From NCBI GenBank assembly GCA_910585045.1, contig CAJUCD010000009.1:1-64000 (forward strand): a stretch of 64,000 bases of DNA, written 5' to 3'. Positions 26,530-35,891 of the stretch are shown here, in pieces. The stretch is from an uncultured Bacilli bacterium. Lineage in GTDB: Bacteria > Bacillota_I > Bacilli_A > RF39 > UBA660. A program made the position numbers and the translations under genes. Below the pieces are notes generated by a model that was not told the origin of the DNA, did no database searches, and saw only the letters and a program-made list of their open reading frames with translations. Numbering within the stretch: position 1 is the stretch's first letter; each line of letters starts with the position of its first letter.

Positions 26530-26987
26530 CTATTTTATAAGGTTATTGTAATATTTTAAAAATTCCTCTCGATTTAATTTACTTAGATAAGCATCAAAAC
26601 CTAAAGGTGTATTGGTTATATCTTTACCCATCCAACTTTCTTTTTTATAATGTTCCATCTCCCCATTATTAGCAAACTTAACTTCTACTCTAATAAGTTC
26701 TTCATAATCACCATAATATTTTTTTATAGACACTCTACTATCCAATAAATACAAATAGCTATCTCTTATAATCGTTTTATTAGATTGTAATTTTAAATCA
26801 TCAAACTCTTTTTCATCAATAACAATTTTTTCTAACACTATATTATCTATTAATATTTCTTTTTCTAACAATTTACCTTTTCTTGAATTCTTAAACTATC
26901 ATTAATATAATACCGTTCATATCTCATTGGTTCACTTAACATTAAATCACCAATTTCTTTAACAATATATCTTTTAGTTAATCTCAT
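26530..26987 (-). pseudogene. CYTH-like domain protein, frameshifted
   Basis: The first 39 codons (MRLTKRYIVKEIGDL.., ATG at 26987 after GAGGTAAT) and the frame at 26530-26871 join if one A is added in the GAAAAGG run near 26883. The joined product reads as a small CYTH-type protein: Y-x-x-D-x-x-L-R-I-Q-E near residue 30, then alternating strands with Lys/Arg/Glu such as IVIDEKEFDDLK, RVSIKKYYG and RVEVKFAN. CYTH domains hydrolyse or cyclise triphosphates or bind polyphosphate. It trails the O-acetylation cassette on the same strand. Frameshift or sequencing error cannot be told apart. Confidence 0.5.
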
Positions 26988-27000
26988 ATTACCTCATTAA

Positions 27001-28050
27001 TTACTTTAAAATAAAACTATTATTTACAATCAAAGTACTATATAAAAATAACACATCTTTATTATTAAAGTCTACATAATTTTTAGCTATATTCATATTT
27101 ATATATCTAAGGTCAATAAGCGTTATTTTCTTATAATATGGTATTAAAAGAGGAGCAAAACTACTGCCAAAAGAATCTCTAAAAATAATAAGTTCTTTAT
27201 CACTAGAAATCAAATTATTTTCAATTTCAATTAAACTACTAGGTCCATTTAAAAATATATTATAAGGATCACTAGATTTTAACATATCAACATTATAAAC
27301 TAATTTATCTTTATATTCTAAATGTTTAACCAAAGACTTATCTATAATATTATTAGTTAATAGTTCTATACTTTCCTTTTTACTAAAAGGAACTTTATAA
27401 TAAGAAGAACCTGCAAAATCATCATAAACTATTTTTTTATAATTAGAATTCCCTTTAAAATTAAAATAATCACCAAATCTATTAAGTATTTTCAAATAAG
27501 AAGGCTGTTTAATATGAATATCCGTTTTATAATAATCTTCTAAACTTAATAAATCATTTATTGGAATATTAAAAATATTAATTTTCTCTTTTAAAGTAGA
27601 ATATATATAGTTATAATCTAATGTCAAATAAGACTTATCTTTTAAGAAATAACTTTTATCAGGTATTATTGAAATATATACTCGACTATTTTCTAAATAA
27701 TCTTTATTTATTCCATTTATCTTATCTACAAAATTATTTAAACTCTTTAAATCTAAAGGATAAACTTGTTCAAAAATATAATCATCATTTAAATACACAT
27801 TATTATAACCTTTATCCTTCAAAAAAAATCTTTTAAAAGTACTATTCACTGTCAAAAATTTTTCACGAAACGGAAATTGGTCCATTAAATAACTATCTAA
27901 ATTTTTATTAAAGTCTTCTTTTAAAGAATCAAATTGAACTAACTTTCTTCTCTCAACAGTAGATACTTCTTTATCAGATATAACCAAATTTAAACCAGCA
28001 AAAACAAATATAACTACTATAAAAAATATACTAATAATTTTCTCTTTCAT
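27001..28050 (-). CDS. DHHW/AlgX-like secreted acylation partner
   Basis: A 349-residue protein with an N-terminal membrane anchor (about 5-25) and a large extracytoplasmic domain. It resembles the DHHW family that works with MBOAT acyltransferases in cell-surface polymer O-acetylation, related to DltD and AlgJ/AlgX. Visible features are VERRKLVQFDSL near the start, the DHHW-region KTDIHIKQPSYLK (aberrant, with only D-x-H kept), and FRDSFGSSFAPLL, an SGNH-type serine block. It starts two bases after the MBOAT gene ends. The weak DHHW motif lowers certainty about its activity. Confidence 0.8.
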   Translation of the reverse strand: MKEKIISIFFIVVIFVFAGLNLVISDKEVSTVERRKLVQFDSLKEDFNKNLDSYLMDQFPFREKFLTVNSTFKRFFLKDKGYNNVYLNDDYIFEQVYPLDLKSLNNFVDKINGINKDYLENSRVYISIIPDKSYFLKDKSYLTLDYNYIYSTLKEKINIFNIPINDLLSLEDYYKTDIHIKQPSYLKILNRFGDYFNFKGNSNYKKIVYDDFAGSSYYKVPFSKKESIELLTNNIIDKSLVKHLEYKDKLVYNVDMLKSSDPYNIFLNGPSSLIEIENNLISSDKELIIFRDSFGSSFAPLLIPYYKKITLIDLRYINMNIAKNYVDFNNKDVLFLYSTLIVNNSFILK

Positions 28051-28052
28051 TG

Positions 28053-29429
28053 CTAAAACCTAAAGTATATAAACGGATTAAAAGAACTAGAAATTATTCC
28101 TGCAATAACTAACAAAAATACAACCATAAAGTACATAACTTCTCCACCTTCAATCACATTTTTTAACTTTCCTTTCTTTAAATCTGCTATTTTATTTTTT
28201 AAATAAGGCCTAATACCTATAAAAGCTAAAATAAGTAATACTATATTATTTTGTAATACAAATATACTTTCTTTACTAACTAAACTTACTCCTATACCTA
28301 ACATACCTTTAAAAAAGTCTAATAATTGATTAATGTCTGTAACACTAAAAATTACAAAACTTATAAGTACAATTAAAAAAGTATATAAAAACGAAAATAA
28401 ACCCTTTTTCAAAAACTTATGTAAAATAAACTTCTCTAAAATTAAAAACACAAAAAAGTATAATCCCCAAAAAATAAAGTTCCAGGCTGCTCCATGCCAC
28501 AATCCAGTTAAAAACCAAACAACAAAAATATTTCTAATATGTTTTATTTTACTACATCTATTTCCTCCTAAAGGAATATAGACATAATCTTTAAAGAAAC
28601 TAGATAATGACATATGCCATCTACGCCAAAAATCTGTAATAGAAGTTGCAATTAAAGGATAATTAAAATTCTCTTTAAAATTAAAACCAAACATTTTTCC
28701 TAATCCTATAGCCATATCTGAATACCCTGAAAAATCATAATATATTTGTAAAGTAAAACCTAAAGCTACTAACCAATAAGATAATAAAGACATTTCATAA
28801 TTCATTATAGTACTATACATATTATAAATTAAATCTGCTATCAGAACTTTTTTTCCTAAACCTATAACAAACCTATATACTCCACTACTAAATAATTCTA
28901 TAGATTCTTTTCTATTATCTATCTCATATGCTACATCTTTATATCTTACAATAGGCCCTGCTACTAACTGTGGAAACAAAGCTATATACATTGCATATTT
29001 CCAAAAATTAGTTTGATATTCTGCATCTTTTCTATAAACATCCACTAAATAACTAATATTTTGAAAAGTAAAAAAACTTATTCCCAAAGGAAGTATTATT
29101 TTCAAAGTCATATAATTAAAATTAAAAATATTAGAAAATGTACTTAAAAAAAAGTTAGTATATTTAAAATAAAATAACAACCCTATATTAAATATTAATC
29201 CTATTACAAGTCCATATTTTCTTTTCTTCTTAGCAATTAATATTCCTAATAAATAATTTATAAAACAAGAAAATAAAAGCAAGAAAACATACCATTTTTC
29301 TCCCATATAATAAAAGAATAAACTAAATATTAATAATACATAATTTCTTAATTTTGATGGTACTAAATAATAAACTATTAATAATAAAGGCAAAAAAAAG
29401 AAGAGAAAACTTATACTAGAAAATACCAT
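28053..29429 (-). CDS. MBOAT family O-acyltransferase (AlgI/DltB-like)
   Basis: A 458-residue polytopic membrane protein that passes acyl groups across the membrane onto an extracellular polymer. It shows the MBOAT signatures FPQLVAGPIVRY, FWRRWHMSLSSFFKDYVYIPLGG and the active-site histidine in TGLWHGAAWNFIFWG. It lies between a DUF4358 lipoprotein and a DHHW protein, a common Firmicutes O-acetylation cassette. The polymer is unknown. A separate dlt-type MBOAT exists at 55412-56998. Confidence 0.93.
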   Translation of the reverse strand: MVFSSISFLFFFLPLLLIVYYLVPSKLRNYVLLIFSLFFYYMGEKWYVFLLLFSCFINYLLGILIAKKKRKYGLVIGLIFNIGLLFYFKYTNFFLSTFSNIFNFNYMTLKIILPLGISFFTFQNISYLVDVYRKDAEYQTNFWKYAMYIALFPQLVAGPIVRYKDVAYEIDNRKESIELFSSGVYRFVIGLGKKVLIADLIYNMYSTIMNYEMSLLSYWLVALGFTLQIYYDFSGYSDMAIGLGKMFGFNFKENFNYPLIATSITDFWRRWHMSLSSFFKDYVYIPLGGNRCSKIKHIRNIFVVWFLTGLWHGAAWNFIFWGLYFFVFLILEKFILHKFLKKGLFSFLYTFLIVLISFVIFSVTDINQLLDFFKGMLGIGVSLVSKESIFVLQNNIVLLILAFIGIRPYLKNKIADLKKGKLKNVIEGGEVMYFMVVFLLVIAGIISSSFNPFIYFRF

Positions 29430-29446
29430 AAATTTCTCTCCTTTCC

Positions 29447-29917
29447 TTATTTTAAATTTTCAAAATTAGCTTTAATTTTTGGTGCTATATCATTTGACAT
29501 AATAAGTAATACTAAATCACCTTTAGCTAAAACATAAACATTAGAAGCTTCCACACAAATCCATTTTCTTGGATCAGCTTTCTTCTTAATTTCTTCTACA
29601 GCTGCATCAGCATCTTTACTATCTTCTAATCTAATTAAAACTACTGAATGTGGAGTTGCTCCAGTCATAGATTCACTAGCTATAGCTTCTTTATATTTCA
29701 CATCAGCAAAAGCATAATATTTGAAATTTTCACTATCAAGCGTAATATTATCTACCATCATTGGCATTTCTTCTTCACTTATACCTTCATATAATTTTTC
29801 CATTATCTCAGGTAAAGTTCCTTCGATATTCTTAGGAGCTTCTGCTTCCTTTCTACCGCAACCAACTAATAATAAGCTTATTGCTAACATACTAAATAAA
29901 CAAACTATTTTTTTCAT
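29447..29917 (-). CDS. DUF4358 lipoprotein
   Basis: A 156-residue exported lipoprotein. The signal peptide ends in the lipobox LLVGC, with the lipidated Cys at about residue 20. The mature part matches DUF4358 in layout (LPEIMEKLYEG near the start, KEAIASESMTGATPHSVVLIRLED in the middle, VEEIKKKADPRKWICV). The family is often encoded with MBOAT and DHHW genes, as here, 17 bases upstream of the MBOAT gene. Its biochemical role is unknown. Confidence 0.85.
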   Translation of the reverse strand: MKKIVCLFSMLAISLLLVGCGRKEAEAPKNIEGTLPEIMEKLYEGISEEEMPMMVDNITLDSENFKYYAFADVKYKEAIASESMTGATPHSVVLIRLEDSKDADAAVEEIKKKADPRKWICVEASNVYVLAKGDLVLLIMSNDIAPKIKANFENLK

Positions 29918-29976
29918 TTTATCCTCTCATTTCCTTATATATAATATCATAAATTAAAAAAAAAGAAAATAACCAT

Positions 29977-30861
29977 TTACAGAATTTCCTTTAATTCATA
30001 TTCTCTTGTTCCAAATCCCAATTTATAAGCTGCTTCTATAGTATGTATTCCATTTTGTCTCTCAATTCGTTCCACAAAATGATTTCTTCCTCTATCATTA
30101 GATTTATATATTAAATCTACACATGCTTGGTCTAACGCAATTGGATCTAAACTAGCTAAAATGCCTATATCTTTCATGCATGGGTCTTCTGCTACACTAC
30201 AACAATCACAATCAACCGATAAATTACACATAACATTTATATAGGCTATATTACCTTCAAAATATTTTACTACTGATGATGCTGCATCTGCCATTGCTTC
30301 TAAAAATTTATCTTGACTAGGCAAATTATCCCATAAATTATACTGATTATCTGTTACTCCAGCACTATGTATCCAAGCCTTACCAGCACTTGATGCCACT
30401 CCAATTGATAATTGCTTTAATGCGCCACCATAGCCTCCCATAGGATGGCCTTTAAAATGTGATAAAACTAACATAGAATCATAATTTTTCAGATTTTTAC
30501 CTACATAATTTTCCCTAATTACTTGTCCATTCGGAATTGCAAGTACTAAATCTGGACCTTCTTCATCTAATAAATCAACATTAAATAAATCACTCCAACC
30601 ATGATTTTTTAATAGCTCTTTATGTTTTAAAGTTGTATTTCTAGCCCCTTCATATGCAGTATTACATTCCACTACAGTTCCTCTTACATAATCAATTATT
30701 GGCTTCATAAATAAAGGCTCCAAATAATTTTGATTACCAGCTTCACCTGAATGCACTTTAACTGCTACTTTCCCTGATAATTCAATACCTAAAGCTTTAT
30801 ACATTTTAACTACACTTTGAGGAGTTAACTCCTTTGTAAAATAAACACATGCTTTTTCCAT
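29977..30861 (-). CDS. DUF362-domain protein, ferredoxin-like
   Basis: A 294-residue protein of the DUF362 family, usually cytoplasmic and linked to iron-sulfur or redox chemistry. Recognisable blocks are VAVKVHSGE, ALKQLSIGVASSAGKAWIHS, and the C-terminal NVMCNLSVDCDCC...DIGILASLDPIALDQACVDL. The Cys-rich stretch keeps only part of a ferredoxin pattern. It stands alone with its own upstream gap. The substrate is unknown. Confidence 0.85.
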   Translation of the reverse strand: MEKACVYFTKELTPQSVVKMYKALGIELSGKVAVKVHSGEAGNQNYLEPLFMKPIIDYVRGTVVECNTAYEGARNTTLKHKELLKNHGWSDLFNVDLLDEEGPDLVLAIPNGQVIRENYVGKNLKNYDSMLVLSHFKGHPMGGYGGALKQLSIGVASSAGKAWIHSAGVTDNQYNLWDNLPSQDKFLEAMADAASSVVKYFEGNIAYINVMCNLSVDCDCCSVAEDPCMKDIGILASLDPIALDQACVDLIYKSNDRGRNHFVERIERQNGIHTIEAAYKLGFGTREYELKEIL

Positions 30862-30929
30862 ACATCCTCCTAAATAATTATATCTTTATTATACTATAAC
30901 ATTTAGAATTTTTTCGAAAAAATTTTATA

Positions 30930-32750
30930 TTACATATCTTCAAAAAAAACTTCATACCATTTTAAAAAAGAATAAATAGCCCAAACTTTCTTATAATACC
31001 CATTTTTATTTTTATGAGCCTTATCTAAAAGTTTTAAAATATAATCTTGATTAAAAAAAGTTTTAACATACTCTTTTTTAAAATACCCTTTTATTTCTGT
31101 ATAAACATCATCTTCTTGCACCCAATCATGAATAGGCACTGGAAAACCTAATTTTCTTTTCTTATAAGCCTCTGTTGGTATCACCTTAGAAGCTGCATCT
31201 CTTAAAGCTACTTTAGTATTATCTTTTGTAACCTTATACTCTTTAGGCAAACTACTAGCTAAATTAAACACTTCTATATCAACAAAAGGTACTCTAAGCT
31301 CTAATGAATGTGCCATAGTCATTCTATCAGCCTTATGCAAAATATCATTCACTAACCAATTATTTATATCTACTGCTTGCATTTTTACTAAATCATCTTT
31401 ATCTTGAAATTTTTTTAGAATAGCCTTTGTAATATTTTTATTATCTATAGATGAATCAAAAGCTAAAACTTTTTTACATTCTATATCACTAAATATCCGA
31501 TTCATACTTACATAATCATCTTCTAATCTTTTACCCCTTCTAACTAAAAAATTACGCCCCCTAAACTCTGGCAATCTCTCTAAAACTCTAGATATTACAT
31601 TTCTTAAATTATATGGAACCTTATTATACCATGACATATCTACCACTTCTCTATAAGTATTATATCCTCCAAAAAATTCATCAGCACCTTCACCTGATAA
31701 CACAACTTTTACATCTTTCGAAGCCAATTCTGCTAAAAAATAAAGTGCATTAGCCGCCGCATCACAAAAAGGTTCATCCATGTAATACATAATTTTCGAT
31801 AAACTCTTCATATACTCCTTTTTATTAATTATCTTATTAATATTTTCCATTTCTAATTTATTAGCCAAATCTTCTGCATACCTAATTTCACTATATTTTT
31901 CATTATCATATCCTACGGTATATGTTTTACTAGGCTTAGCTAAACTTACAATATATGAAGAATCTATTCCACTTGATAAAAAAGAGCCAATTTCCACATC
32001 ACTTTCCAAATGATATTTAACAGATTCCTTCATAGTTTCTGCTATTTTATTAATAGTTTCCCAATAATTATCTTTTTTTATTTTAAAATCAACATCATAA
32101 TATTTCTTAATTTCCAAGACACCATTTTTATATATTAAATAAGAACCAACGTCTAATTTCTTAACGCCTTCAAAAAAAGTTTCTGTTGTCGGTGTAAAAC
32201 TAAAAGTTAAAAAGGGCCCTAGCAATTCTTTATTTAGTTTTTTTACAAAACAAGGATTAGCTAAAAAAGCTTTAATTTCTGATGCAAACATAAAAGTTCC
32301 AGCATTTTCATAATAATAAAATGGTTTAATTCCGAAATTATCTCGAGCACAAAATAAAATTTTTCTTTTCTTATCCCAAATAGCAAATGCAAACATTCCC
32401 CTTAAATGTTTAACTACATTTTCACCCCATTCCTCATAACCATGAACTAAAACTTCTGTATCTGAATTAGTTTTAAATATATGATTTTTTTCCTTTAATT
32501 CTCTTTGTAATATTTTATAATTATATATTTCTCCATTAAATATTAAAACAAGATTTTCATTTTCATTATAAATAGGTTGCTCACCACCTACTACATCTAT
32601 TATCGACAATCTTTTATGCCCAAGAGCAATCTCATCATCAATATAAAAACCTTCACCATCTGGTCCTCGGTGATTAATCTTTTCCGCCATCGCTTTAATT
32701 ATTTCTTTTTTATTTTTACTTTTATTTATAAATCCTACGATTCCACACAT
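30930..32750 (-). CDS. asnB: Asparagine synthetase (glutamine-hydrolysing)
   Basis: AsnB makes asparagine from aspartate, ATP and glutamine. Some Bacilli AsnB paralogues amidate envelope components instead. The 606 residues have the N-terminal nucleophile Cys (MCGIVGF), the glutaminase block RGPDGEGFY, the PP-loop SFLSSGIDSSY (about 256) and SGEGADEFFGGY. AGGAGGT precedes the ATG. A leader of about 120 bases follows a promoter with a G10 tract in its spacer (32876-32907), so expression may switch. No T-box is visible in that leader. Confidence 0.95.
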   Translation of the reverse strand: MCGIVGFINKSKNKKEIIKAMAEKINHRGPDGEGFYIDDEIALGHKRLSIIDVVGGEQPIYNENENLVLIFNGEIYNYKILQRELKEKNHIFKTNSDTEVLVHGYEEWGENVVKHLRGMFAFAIWDKKRKILFCARDNFGIKPFYYYENAGTFMFASEIKAFLANPCFVKKLNKELLGPFLTFSFTPTTETFFEGVKKLDVGSYLIYKNGVLEIKKYYDVDFKIKKDNYWETINKIAETMKESVKYHLESDVEIGSFLSSGIDSSYIVSLAKPSKTYTVGYDNEKYSEIRYAEDLANKLEMENINKIINKKEYMKSLSKIMYYMDEPFCDAAANALYFLAELASKDVKVVLSGEGADEFFGGYNTYREVVDMSWYNKVPYNLRNVISRVLERLPEFRGRNFLVRRGKRLEDDYVSMNRIFSDIECKKVLAFDSSIDNKNITKAILKKFQDKDDLVKMQAVDINNWLVNDILHKADRMTMAHSLELRVPFVDIEVFNLASSLPKEYKVTKDNTKVALRDAASKVIPTEAYKKRKLGFPVPIHDWVQEDDVYTEIKGYFKKEYVKTFFNQDYILKLLDKAHKNKNGYYKKVWAIYSFLKWYEVFFEDM

Positions 32751-32875
32751 CTTAACTACCTCCTAGGTCTTATAACAAAAATTTTATCATTTACTTAAAA
32801 TCTATTCTTCCATTTCTATGTAAGATAAATGTAAGTATTTTGTAAGAGATTTTTTCTATTATCTCTCTAATTCTA

Positions 32876-32907
32876 AGTATAAACCCCCCCCCCAAGCATT
32901 TTTTCAA
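32876..32907 (-). promoter_or_regulatory. Putative phase-variable asnB promoter, G10 in the spacer
   Basis: On the minus strand TTGAAA (32907-32902) and TATACT (32881-32876) are 20 bases apart, and the spacer contains ten consecutive G (C10 on the plus strand, 32884-32893). It begins right after the terminator of the upstream gene. An alternative -10, TTTATA, would give 18 bases. Loss of two or three G would bring the boxes to optimal spacing. Confidence 0.6.
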
Positions 32908-32923
32908 GTTAATTTTCATCAAA

Positions 32924-32952
32924 ATAAAAAAAGACTGTAAACCTTTACAATC
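32924..32952 (-). terminator. Intrinsic terminator of the alpha/beta hydrolase gene
   Basis: On the minus strand GATTGTAAA-GG-TTTACAGTC forms a 9-bp stem with one G-T pair and is followed by seven T, immediately after the stop codon. Confidence 0.85.
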
Positions 32953-33606
32953 CTATAAATATTTTTCTAAAATATAATAAATTTTATTGCTATGAACAAT
33001 ATAACTACAATGGTCTTCTTTTGAAATAATTTCTAACTTTGAATCTTTAATATTATCACAAATCAATTTAGTATGTTCTAGTTTTACTATATCATTTTCG
33101 CCTGCTAGAATCACAGTTGGCACAGAAACTTTCTTCAAATCCGCAACTTTTATGTGAGGCTCATCTTTCATTAATTTAAACAATTTACCTCTAGTTATAA
33201 AATATCCTATATTAGTGTATAGACGCATTATTAACTTAAATCCTTTAGGTTCCAAATTAGCTCCACTAACAATTAACTTAGATAATATTTTACTATTTTT
33301 AATAGCTAATAAAAGTCCTATAATTCCCCCATCACTAAAACCATATAAAATTGGCTTTTTAATCTTCAATTTTTTAATAAAATCTATAATATCATCACAC
33401 ATTAATTCATAACTAATATTTTTTGTTTTCTCACTTTTCCCATGACATCTACTATCAATTGCATAAACTTTATATTTAGATTTTAATTTTAAAATTAACT
33501 TATCAAAAATCTTTAAATCTTCACCATTACCATGCAAAAGAATTATTGGTGTTCCTTCGCCAAAAACCTCATAATTAAGTTTAACATTATTTGCTATTAT
33601 TTCCAT
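32953..33606 (-). CDS. Alpha/beta hydrolase
   Basis: A cytoplasmic alpha/beta-fold hydrolase of about 217 residues. The oxyanion loop LLHGNGED, nucleophile elbow YGFSDGG (Ser), acid GENDIV (Asp) and catalytic His in KEDHCSYI form a complete triad. The start is the ATG at 33606, just after the stop of the TfoX-like gene, because the longer frame only overlaps that gene. The substrate is unknown. Esterase and haloperoxidase-like annotations are both possible. Confidence 0.88.
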   Translation of the reverse strand: MEIIANNVKLNYEVFGEGTPIILLHGNGEDLKIFDKLILKLKSKYKVYAIDSRCHGKSEKTKNISYELMCDDIIDFIKKLKIKKPILYGFSDGGIIGLLLAIKNSKILSKLIVSGANLEPKGFKLIMRLYTNIGYFITRGKLFKLMKDEPHIKVADLKKVSVPTVILAGENDIVKLEHTKLICDNIKDSKLEIISKEDHCSYIVHSNKIYYILEKYL

Positions 33607-33607
33607 A

Positions 33608-33922
33608 CTATTTCTTTCTCTTTTTAGGAAGTGGTGTAACACTCTCTAATATTTTTAAAACTTCAAAACACAAATCTATATTTTCTATATCAAGAATATA
33701 ATGCTCTTTAGCCCCTTCATAAGGATAGCCTTTACTCTCGTCTTTCATCAAATCTTCTATAATGGGTAGTTCTTTAACATAACAAGTATTTTCACACACT
33801 GTAATTATTGGTTTATCATTAATATAAACAATATATTCTCCCATCATACTACGATATCGAACATCTCCAATATCTCCTATTCTCTCGCACACATACAAAA
33901 TATAATCTTTAGTCGTCGCCAT
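33608..33922 (-). CDS. TfoX N-terminal-domain protein
   Basis: A 104-residue protein matching the TfoX/Sxy N-terminal domain, seen in the block YILYVCERIGDIGDVRYRSMMGEYIVYIN and the following KPIITVCENTCYVKELP. In Gammaproteobacteria Sxy controls competence, but stand-alone Firmicutes copies have no known role. The C-terminus is basic (PLPKKRKK). It is followed at one base by the alpha/beta hydrolase gene, so both are probably cotranscribed. Confidence 0.85.
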   Translation of the reverse strand: MATTKDYILYVCERIGDIGDVRYRSMMGEYIVYINDKPIITVCENTCYVKELPIIEDLMKDESKGYPYEGAKEHYILDIENIDLCFEVLKILESVTPLPKKRKK

Positions 33923-33985
33923 CTCTAGCCTCCTTCTCTCTTGCTTTAATAATCTCTTTTTTTAAACCACTAGAATATTAATAAA

Positions 33986-34684
33986 TTATCTTTTACCATC
34001 TTTAACCTCCATTTTAATATCATTAGTTATGTCACCATCACCACTAACAGGCAATTCTTCCCCTAAGTAAATAGACTTAGGCTTAACTATACTTTTAAAA
34101 ACATCTTTATCACGCGCTAATATTTCTCTTAACTCTCTCATCATCTGACCGCTATAATCTTTAGGTGTAGCCTCTACTCCATAAGCTTCCAAACCTAAAC
34201 TATTAGCTATATATAATGCTCGATATAAATGATACTTTTGAGTTACAACTACTATCTTTTTTGCTTTAAAAATATGTTTTGCTCGGTACATACTATCATA
34301 AGTCGAAAATCCTGCATGATCCATAAAAATATTGCTTGATAAAACACCTTTATCCTTAGCATAGTTCTTCATAGTATTAACTTCATCATAATACTTAGTT
34401 CCATGGTCTCCACTCATAATTATTTTTGTAGCCACTTCACTATTATATAAATCTATCGCTGTATTTAATCTGTCTTGTAACATTGGACTAGGTTTATTTT
34501 TCCATACTCCTGCCCCTAAAACAATAATACAATCTATATCTTCTAAATCCTGATAGTTATCTACAATTTGTTTCCTTGTAGTCAACACAACCCAAAAATT
34601 TAATATCAAAACTATTAATGTTATTAATACAATAATTACTAAAATAATTAAACATGATTTTTTTATAATTTTTCCTATAATCAT
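33986..34684 (-). CDS. SanA/YdcF-type DUF218 membrane protein
   Basis: One N-terminal membrane span (about 5-32) precedes a DUF218 domain with IDCIIVLGAGVWKN, MLQDRLNTAIDLYN, KIIMSGDHG, AGFSTYDSMYRA and VVVTQKYHLYRALYIA. This is the SanA/ElyC group, linked to envelope integrity and vancomycin exclusion. The start is the ATG at 34684, preceded by GAGGAGAAAT. The longer frame adds only ten residues without a ribosome site. It stands after the unknown 34755-35882 gene. Confidence 0.88.
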   Translation of the reverse strand: MIIGKIIKKSCLIILVIIVLITLIVLILNFWVVLTTRKQIVDNYQDLEDIDCIIVLGAGVWKNKPSPMLQDRLNTAIDLYNSEVATKIIMSGDHGTKYYDEVNTMKNYAKDKGVLSSNIFMDHAGFSTYDSMYRAKHIFKAKKIVVVTQKYHLYRALYIANSLGLEAYGVEATPKDYSGQMMRELREILARDKDVFKSIVKPKSIYLGEELPVSGDGDITNDIKMEVKDGKR

Positions 34685-34754
34685 ATATTTCTCCTCAATA
34701 TTATTATAGCACAATCAACTTAAACTATTAAAATTATCTCATAAACTAGACACT

Positions 34755-35882
34755 TTATTTTTTTAGTTCATTATCATCTAATTTACCTAAACTAATATCT
34801 AAATAAGAAGCATTAATAAAAGGCTCTGTATTAATAACTGAATCTGTAATAAAAGTTGCCTGATAAAACAAATTAATTAAACCCTCCGTCTTAGCTTTAC
34901 TTATAAAGTCTTCTCTACCCAATAAATGTTCTAACTTTTTTTTATCACTTTCAAACTCTTTCATCAACTGTTCATAAGCTTCTAAATCTATATTTTTTGC
35001 TTTTTCAATATAACTAAGAACATCTTCTGACCATTTGTCTTTCATTCTAATCTCAGTTGTTTTAGCTAAGGCAATATGATAATCATAATCAAGAACTTGC
35101 ATAAGAGGCACTTTAATATGGTTAATACCTCTTTTATATAAAAAACTATAAAATAATTTTATTGCCATCATAAAATTTGGATGAACCAAAGTATCTTCTA
35201 AACCTTTATTTAATTTATAAAGTTTCCGCTCTACATTTTTTACTTTATGAGGTTCACTTACCATTTGAACCGCAGGAATATAACAAACTAGCTCACCATT
35301 TTCTTCTCTAATATCATAGTAGACTCTTGGAAGTTCATGATATAAATCTCCTTCATATATCCTAAAGCATGCCCTTCTACTTGCTTCACACCATGTCTCG
35401 CTTTTTTGAATCTCCAAAGTTATTCTTGGATTATCATCTATTACAATTTCTTCATTTGGTTTATCTAATTCTCTATTCTCTATAAAAGCTAGCTGTTTTT
35501 CTAAAAACAATTCTATATTATCTAATTCTTCAACACCCATTCGTAGCCACAATCGTCGCATAACTCGTCTTGCCACCATTGACTTTGCCGCTGAATTATC
35601 ATATAAATCATTCAAATCAATTTGCGCATTTATTACATTAGTTAACAAACGAAAAAACAATTCTGTATCATGAATCACAACGGTTGGTATTTCACAGTTG
35701 GGAACATTATTCAAAATATCCTGCAAAGAATTTGAAAAAAAATTAAATTCTTTATTCTTCAAAAAAGATGAATCTTCAAAAGAAATATTAAATCTACTTA
35801 CTTCATTTTCAAATAAAATATCACCATAAGCAAAATTAACAAAACCTTCAACTACTTCTTTTAGTGTCATATATTTATCCAT
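34755..35882 (-). CDS. Hypothetical protein, 375 aa
   Basis: I do not recognise this family. The protein is soluble-looking with no signal or membrane segment. Notable stretches are KSMVARRVMRRLWLRMG (about 110), SETWCEASRRACFRIYEGDLYHELPRVYYD (conserved-looking, about 185) and a helical, Lys/Glu-rich C-terminal third (about 280-330). AGAGGAATT precedes the ATG. It lies nine bases after the cupin gene and probably shares its promoter at 36253-36281. No function can be given. Confidence 0.65.
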   Translation of the reverse strand: MDKYMTLKEVVEGFVNFAYGDILFENEVSRFNISFEDSSFLKNKEFNFFSNSLQDILNNVPNCEIPTVVIHDTELFFRLLTNVINAQIDLNDLYDNSAAKSMVARRVMRRLWLRMGVEELDNIELFLEKQLAFIENRELDKPNEEIVIDDNPRITLEIQKSETWCEASRRACFRIYEGDLYHELPRVYYDIREENGELVCYIPAVQMVSEPHKVKNVERKLYKLNKGLEDTLVHPNFMMAIKLFYSFLYKRGINHIKVPLMQVLDYDYHIALAKTTEIRMKDKWSEDVLSYIEKAKNIDLEAYEQLMKEFESDKKKLEHLLGREDFISKAKTEGLINLFYQATFITDSVINTEPFINASYLDISLGKLDDNELKK

Positions 35883-35891
35883 ACAATTCCT

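Noticed and set aside
32751..32880. T-box or riboswitch in the asnB leader
   Set aside because: The leader has no AGGGTGG-type T-box sequence and no other conserved aptamer that I can recognise.
33608..33922. Competence regulator Sxy
   Set aside because: Only the TfoX N-terminal domain is present, and no competence genes are nearby, so a competence role is not supported.
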